NCBI GenBank assembly: GCA_008638375.1
Contig: CM018047.1
Location: 51,964,679-52,028,678 of the forward strand
Length of the DNA stretch: 64,000 nt
Reading direction: 5' to 3'
DNA from: Nyssa sinensis
Lineage: Eukaryota > Streptophyta > Magnoliopsida > Cornales > Nyssaceae
How positions within the stretch are numbered: position 1 is the stretch's first letter; the number at the start of each line of letters is the position of its first letter. The position numbers were made by a program, and so were the translations under genes. The notes beneath the pieces were generated by a model. That model was not told the DNA's origin and made no database searches. It saw nothing but the letters and a program-made list of their open reading frames with translations. Positions 58,216-64,000 of this stretch are shown here, piece after piece.

Positions 58216-58825
58216 TGATATACCATAAAAGAGCAAGCCAATCAGCACTTGACACGTATGACCATAATCCAACTCATGCTTGGCCAACACGGTTCTCACT
58301 CAGCCAATGACTAAAAGCTCAAGTATGCAGATCATCACAAAAGGTCGGAAGTAACCGAACATATGCCTTCAGAGCACATATATCCGAACAAGGGTCTCAG
58401 AACTGATCACAGGGTCCAGACCAACGCTCCAGACCTCGTCACCGCCTTAGCGGATGCCGAGCACGAAATAAGGAAGCAGTCTTCAACAAAGAAACAGCCT
58501 TCAACAAGGAAACTACCATCTATGGTTATCTCTATGCAATATTTCACAAGGTAACTGCAATCTCCGATGATCAAATCCCTATATTCATGGCTTCGAATCC
58601 TAATCAACTTAGGAAGGCCACGGTCTATAAATTAAACCCTAAAGGTACGCTTTATTTTTCATGCTCATTCTTTTGGCTTTCAATACAGTCTTTCAATTCC
58701 TTTTACTTACTTAAGCATCGGAGCGGCTACCGCCGGAGCCAATCCGGTGGTCCTCTGATCGTCTTTCTAAGTGTTCTACAGGTCACGGAACCCACATTTA
58801 TTGCGAGTCAAAAAGTGTAGCATCA
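58216..58825 (+). repeat. 3' LTR of element 3 (610 bp)
   Basis: TGATAT...GTAGCATCA, the same length as the 5' LTR. The following five bases GAAAC complete the target duplication. Confidence 0.95.
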
Positions 58826-58830
58826 GAAAC

Positions 58831-59634
58831 TATTCTACCAAAGTCAATTATCTAACAACAATCAACTGTGCCTAACGGGCACTTTAATAATGGCTAACAA
58901 GTTTTAATTACTTCAATTTTGTAGGACCAATCAATTATTCAACTTTTCGTTCATTTCTTTTAAAAATGATAACTACAAAAAGCAAGTTCTCCTGATTTCT
59001 CGAAATGAGAATGTAGTCTCTGTAATACAATTAAAAAATAAAATATGCAAAAAAAACATGAGCACGTAAAACAAATCTCAATATGGTTATTAAAAAGACT
59101 TTATAATTCAGATTATATATATATATATATATATAGAAGTCTTAATACTATTAGAAAATATTAACAATAGAGAAACCCAATTAAAAAAAAAAAGAAATAA
59201 GAAAATTGCAAAAATGAAAAACTTTGAGTTAAGCTCAAATCTAAAAACTAGAAAATTATAAAAAAAAACACAGAAACAAACAACACTCCAAATAGAGAGC
59301 AACCCTCTGAAACAAATCTCAACATAATCATTAACGAAAAGTGTCTCTGTAATGTAGATTACAATCATCTTTATAACACAAACAATTGAGACATCCTATT
59401 AGATAGAAAGAAAAAAAAAATTGAAAAGCTTCAGTTATGCTCAAATTTTAAAAATACAAAGTCCTAAAATAATACATTAACCAACAGCAAATAAAATTTC
59501 TACGCAAAGTCATTAAAAACACATAATAAACATTCTAAAACTTTCCAAAAATATTTATTAAAAAAAAATGTTTTTCGAAACTTAAACGTTAAAATTTGGC
59601 TAAAATCAACGTACATCTGAATGTGAGTTTTGAT
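58831..59634. other. AT-rich intergenic sequence with diverged tandem copies
   Basis: Two loose copies of about 240 bp (around 59070-59300 and 59310-59480) share AAATCTCAA, a GTAAT-A-ATTACAAT-type block and GAAAAxCTTxAGTTAxGCTCAAAT. No gene seen. Confidence 0.45.
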
Positions 59635-59779
59635 CTACAAACTAACTGGACGTTTTTCAGCATACTTGTACCGAGGATCATATTCTGCCCAGAATTGTTC
59701 ATCTTCTACGTCACAATGCTTCTGCTCGACCACTAACCCATTAGAGTTAACTAATAGTTTCAGTTGTGCAAGAGAAGTA
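59635..59779 (-). pseudogene. possible orphan 3' exon of an unknown gene
   Basis: Open for about 46 codons to a TAG at 59637-59635, with ordinary protein-like composition (VEQKHCDVEDEQFWAEYDPR and an ending KRPVSL). Upstream the frame meets stops within about 30 bp of a copia insertion at 59809, and I find no clear acceptor. I do not recognise it. It could be the last exon of a gene cut by the insertion, or chance. Confidence 0.3.
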
Positions 59780-59965
59780 ATTCATTAGGGCTTTCTACTT
59801 CATGGTAACGAAGAAATAGAGAAAAGAAAAGAATTGAGGAAATATTTTCATATATTTTTATATTTGAAACTATACAATATGAGGCCTATTTATAGGTACA
59901 ATATGGGAATACAATGTGGGAATATATACGATGTGAGAATATATTTTATATTCTAACATCCCCCC

Positions 59966-60130
59966 TCAAACTCGAGATGACGAAGTCAACTGGAGTTTGG
60001 AAACAAGATCACGTAGCCGACCAGGAGGATGAGACTTCGTAAAAATATCGGCAAATTGATTTTCAGACGAGATAGACTGAAGATCCAAGGTGCCCTGCTG
60101 AAGGTGGTGTCGAATGAAGTGACCGCAGCT
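59966..60130 (-). pseudogene. RNase H C-terminal tail joined to gag
   Basis: HFIRHHLQQG followed by SENQFADIFTK and LRDLVSKLQL are typical last residues of copia RNase H. It stops just before the polypurine tract. The gag-to-tail junction is near 60125 and shows where about 3 kb of pol was lost. Confidence 0.75.
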
Positions 60131-60164
60131 GGCTGTTGGGAAGCTTGTTGCTACTTATAATACT

Positions 60165-60975
60165 TGAACTTGCGACATTCATCGATGGTGTGACCACGGA
60201 AGTTACACCACCTGCAAAGACTATTCCTGAAGTTAGATTAGGATGATGAACGTCCAGTAGAAGATGATGAAGTACCATGAGAAGCAGTGGCAAGAACCAT
60301 ATCAGATGAGCGCATCTTCATAGTGGAACAACAAGTTTCTTCAGAGATAAGTTCAGAAACCGCAACATCTAAAGTCGGAAGTGGTTGACGATGAAGAAGA
60401 GAGGCCCGAGTAGATTCAAAATCATCACGAAGAGCCATCATGAAGTGCATAAACTTCCGTCGATCAAGCCAGATAGCAAACGTTTGAATGTTTTGAGCAC
60501 ATGCTAACTTTGGATCTGCGGCAGATAATTGTTCCCAAAGATGATTAGTCTGAGAATAAAAATCAGAAATAGTCTGACTTAGTTCTTGACGCATTTGATA
60601 AAGTTTAGCTTCTAGTTGAAACTCCAAGGAAGCATCATAGGTGCAGTTGTATTTTTTGGCCAGAAAATCCCAAGCAATCTTAGCATTCGCAAGTCTTGGA
60701 AGGAGACTATTAATAGATGGAATAGAGGTGTTGATGAACCAAGATAGAATCTTGTAGTGAGTGCTATCCCATTCTTCCAGACTAGACACAAACACCTCTT
60801 CTGTTTTACTTCCCTTCTGTGTTGGTTTAGGAGAGGCACCAGTCACATAACGCCATAATCGGCGTCCTTTCAAGAAAACCTCCATATTTTAAGCCCACAT
60901 ACTATAATTGGATCCATCTAACATTACGTCAATAAGGCGGACAATTGAGTTGAGATGCGATGCAGATTGAGACAT
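60165..60975 (-). pseudogene. copia gag of the deletion derivative
   Basis: The start ATG at 60975 reads MSQSASHLNSIV, and an in-frame TAA near 60888 follows LDGSNYSMWA. The frame then continues open for 215 codons (WRYVTGASP, WDFLAKKY, LYQMRQELSQTISDFY), typical of UBN2/copia gag. A second stop comes before the knuckle CRWCNFRGHTIDEC near 60195. Confidence 0.82.
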
Positions 60976-61431
60976 ATTGAAGCTTCAAATGCACAAACAG
61001 ATTGTGAAAATGAAACCAAGACGAAAAACCGAGCAGAAAGCACATATTCCGTAAAAAGTCAACGGTCAACAGTCAAAGTCAATGGTCAGCGGTCAAAGTC
61101 AACGGTCAACAATGGTGTGGACTAGGGTTGACGTGGACAAGATGCTGTCGCGTGGGCAGCGGAAAAAAAAGAAAAGAATTACAGGCCACAAGTTTGTGGC
61201 TCTGATACCATGAAGAAATAGAGAAAAGAAAAGAATTGAGGAAACATTTTCATATATTTCTATATTGGAAGCTGTACAATATGAGACCTATTTATAGGTA
61301 CAATATAGGAATACAATGTGAGAATATATACGATGTGAGAATATATTCTATATTCTAGAATATTTTATATTCTAACAGGTAAGATCTCAAAAATAAAAAT
61401 ATAAAATTGAAAATTTTGTGAAAGGGCTTCT

Positions 61432-61456
61432 CTCTCTCTCTCACACACACACACAC
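61432..61456. repeat. CT/CA microsatellite
   Basis: CTCTCTCTCTCTCT followed by CACACACACACAC. Confidence 0.9.
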
Positions 61457-61718
61457 AATTTGGTCAGGTTCTTATGCATCTAAAATGGAAAATATTATAC
61501 ACACGCCATATATTTCATAAGAACAATTAAAATTCTGCAACTAGTATCAGGCATAAAAACGAAAACCCTCTCCTGCATTCTCAATAACTATAGCATTTAC
61601 AATGATACAAAGCAATTTGTTTATTCAAATCTAAAGAGAATTTTTCACCAACAAATTCTAACATCTTTTCAAGTGCTCTATTAAAACTGCACTATAATTA
61701 CGGAAGCCTATCATTGTG

Positions 61719-64000
61719 TTACTTTGGAACAGGGCAGCCATCAACCATGATACCCGGCGCTGTTGGGCATTTTGCCAGAGGACAGTGGTCTAGCTCCGTT
61801 CCCCACCACTTCAAATTTCGTCCCTCATTCTGCAGGGCAAAGAAAACTAGAACACCCATGAAAGCTGTACCAGCATCCAATGCCGCTGACAAAACATAGT
61901 TATATTTCTTCCACCATTCTTTTTGGTATTTGAACACAAAGTAGTTGAAGATGGTCCCAGTGATAAGCCAGCTAGCAATATTGGTAGGAGTTGCTGGTGG
62001 CATTCCGGCAAAGCCATAAGATATAACTGGTATATTAATCAGGGGAATCCATTTCTTGTCCGGGAAGATTTTGCTGAGAATCCAACCAGGTACCGGCAAG
62101 ACAGCTCCGACCAGGAATAACCATACCAAGTTCCTGTACAACCCTTCAGGTCCAAATAACCGCTTTGGTCCAATTAGGCCCCATATAACAGAGGAATCAA
62201 AGGTGACTCGGAATTTAGGGCATGTCCATGGACTCTCAGGATGGAGTGCTTCTACATCACATATGTTCTCGATGCTCCCCAGCATCCACCATGCAACTGC
62301 AAGGTTGACTGTACCAGAAACTAGTGTCCCCACCAGCTGGAAAAAGAAAGTAAAGCAACAAAACAGTTCAGATTGATATGTCATGGGGGGATTACTTTAG
62401 TGCTCCAGGAGCATAAGTTTTTTAGCAGTTGAAACCTGAGTTGTGTACATGCACCGCGGTGGAATTTTCATGTAATGCCCAAGTTTAAGATCTGATGAGA
62501 AAGAGAGTGCATGAATGGTGCTGATGCGCCCGTACGTCTTGAAAAGCAAATTTGCAATGGGTTTCCCTGGCAGGACATATCCAATTATGAACTGTGCAAT
62601 TATGTCATATCCCGGTTGCTGCATAGTAGTCAAAAGAACAATCTATTAGGATAGATCTGTGCAATTTGCTCTAACTTTGTCCTTCCCTGTACATCAAAGT
62701 ACTGCAAAGAAGGGTAGAGACTAGAAATCAGAAGTTTGGTCTGTTACCTGGTTGGTTGTGGCTTGAATTACTCCAATAGGAAGGGTAACAATCAAAGCCA
62801 AACCAACGGCAAAGAGCATCCCCCACCATGGTAGCTGTACATCTTCTTTCCACACAAAAGAAATCAAGAGGGATACGGCAGTGCTTCCAACTAATAAGAT
62901 GAGGAACCACCATTGAGGGACTTCTTTGTAACTTTTCATCAATTTTGAATGGATGTCCAATTTGGCATTCTTCATTGCAGACTTGCTCTGCTTCCAGATA
63001 TCACTGGGCAATCAGAAATATATAGTTTTCATCAATCAATTAGAAATATAAATATAGATAAAGATACATTTACACTCAAAAACATTATATTGAAGTAGTG
63101 AAGAAAATGAGACGAATCAAGCAATTTGAGCCAGATCTTTTTCTTTTTTTTTCATCAAACTACTTCATATGGAAGTTAAAAGGAATTCTTGTAAATTAGA
63201 GAAAAATTAACTTTGTTACAATGAACTGGTTTAACGGGTCATCATTATTTTTGCGCCCCACATGTGACAGAATTGAGAACATTTTGAACCTTCAACTATC
63301 TCCTATTTTCAGTTATATTGAAGTAAACACATTATTAATTGAGAATTTTAGTACTTCTTAAGATATCCTTTTCACTTCAACAATGATATCTCATGTAATG
63401 GCCATTCTTGTAAGCTAATCTACTAGTTAGGAAAAAAAAGGCGATGTATTTAAGAAAACATAAATTATCTGGTGCTTATAACTCAAATAGCCTACCTGCC
63501 ATGAAACAATGCCACATGAGTGAGGGTTGTGGTAAACCTTGCGAATCCTGATCCAATTGAAAGAGCAAACAGCGGGCTAAGATAGAGCTTTCCGTAATTA
63601 TTATAGGCAGCAATGTTAAGATCATATTGTGGAGTCAAAATCTTGTTGGTATCATATGTGTGCCCACTAGAAGTGAAGAGCTGGCTAGAAAATATGGGGA
63701 ATTTCTGGGCATCAAAAGTATTGAACTTCCAGTAACACAGAGGGACAATTATGTATATGAACATGATAAAGCCAACCCCAATATTGAGAATGGAAAACCA
63801 GGGTGTCACCAGAGGGCTCCCATGGTATGCCGAAATCCCAGCCCAATCGAGGGTGAAAGCACCCACCCCAAGTCCATGGTAAGCAGAACCAATTTGCTGA
63901 GCTGTGATACTATGAGGCCACACCCAACAGACCCAAGAGAAGAATGTCAAAATTGGGAATAGGTAGCCGGGAAATGTGTAATAGGCAAAACTTGCAGCCA
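61719..64000 (-). CDS. oligopeptide transporter (OPT family), C-terminal 519 residues; 5' part outside window
   Basis: Multi-pass plasma-membrane transporter that moves small peptides, and in some members metal chelates or glutathione, with protons. Visible exons are 64000-63496, 63003-62748, 62618-62436 and 62336-61719, joined by consensus GT-AG introns of 492, 129 and 99 bp in agreeing phases. Motifs typical of plant OPT1/OPT5-type proteins are THVALFHG at the first junction, QPGYDIIAQFIIGYVLPGKP, FKTYG, IWGLIGPKRLFG, NIPVISYGFAGMPPATPTN and the end CPTAPGIMVDGCPV. Hydrophobic segments recur as expected. About 220 N-terminal residues lie outside the window. No frameshift or stop was found, so it is probably functional. 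Exact subfamily and substrate are not decided. Confidence 0.95.

Larger units (their letters stand above)
47015..58825 (+). mobile_element. complete Ty3/gypsy Tat-type retrotransposon, element 3 (11.8 kb)
   Basis: Full-length copy with 610-bp LTRs, a 5-bp target duplication, PBS, gag-protease, pol, hairpin array, antisense ORF B, antisense gene A and PPT. It is the reference for the family organisation here and a close relative of element 1. It is inactive because of nonsense codons. Confidence 0.95.
59809..61377 (-). mobile_element. Ty1/copia deletion derivative (non-autonomous), 1.57 kb
   Basis: Runs right to left. The 5' LTR is 61377-61211 (TGTTAGAATATAAAA...TTCTTCA) and the PBS TGGTATCAGAGC is 61210-61199. 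Gag follows, then a junction, the RNase H tail (about 60130-59966), a polypurine tract (GGGGGGA), and the 3' LTR 59958-59809, in which the terminal CA has become CG. GGTAA flanks it at 59804-59808 and 61378-61382. Protease, integrase, RT and most of RNase H are missing, so any movement would need proteins from another copy. Confidence 0.88.

Overview
The window looks like a gene-poor, transposon-rich stretch of a flowering-plant (probably eudicot) nuclear genome. Two host genes can be supported. One is a two-exon BAHD acyltransferase (35817-37348, +). The other is the 3' part of an oligopeptide transporter gene of the OPT family (61719 to the right edge, -). Nearly everything else that codes is retrotransposon. 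I see no rRNA or tRNA gene, no CRISPR array and no bacterial feature.

Layout. 1-9296: Ty3/gypsy Tat-type element 1, left end outside the window, decayed. 9297-10594: a host-type repeat found again at 38879-40152. 11280-30673: three nested layers. An old long-LTR sequence (11280-13896 and 29575-30673) holds a solo LTR of the same family (13897-14308 and 25438-29574, target duplication GTACC). That solo LTR holds Tat element 2 (14309-25437), inserted in a TA microsatellite. 30732-35174: small elements (two fold-backs, a truncated Tat relic, a 250-bp mini-LTR element, a Stowaway-like MITE). 35214-37440: the acyltransferase locus. 40648-44706: a copia relic whose 5' end is inverted. 47015-58825: complete Tat element 3 (610-bp LTRs, target duplication GAAAC). 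59809-61377: a copia deletion derivative (target duplication GGTAA). 61719-64000: the OPT gene.

The three large Tat elements share one architecture. LTR and PBS come first, then gag-protease and, after a conserved in-frame UAG, pol (RT, RNase H, a second plant-type RNase H, integrase; no chromodomain). Next is a tandem array of short hairpins, and then one or two genes on the opposite strand with their own TATA boxes, before the polypurine tract and 3' LTR. In element 2 the main antisense gene can be assembled into three exons whose splice phases agree, giving a frame of about 608 residues. The forward gag-pol unit and the reverse gene converge on the hairpin array.

The points most worth following are the spliced antisense gene with its promoter, the UAG-CAA-UUA leaky-stop context between gag-protease and pol, the extra inverted LTR at the 5' end of element 2 (a 546-bp inverted repeat that could act as a hairpin-RNA source), and the hairpin arrays at the convergence point. 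Extra antisense ORFs are known in Tat-lineage elements. The intron structure, TATA boxes and arrays are read here directly from the sequence. All similarity statements were made by eye.
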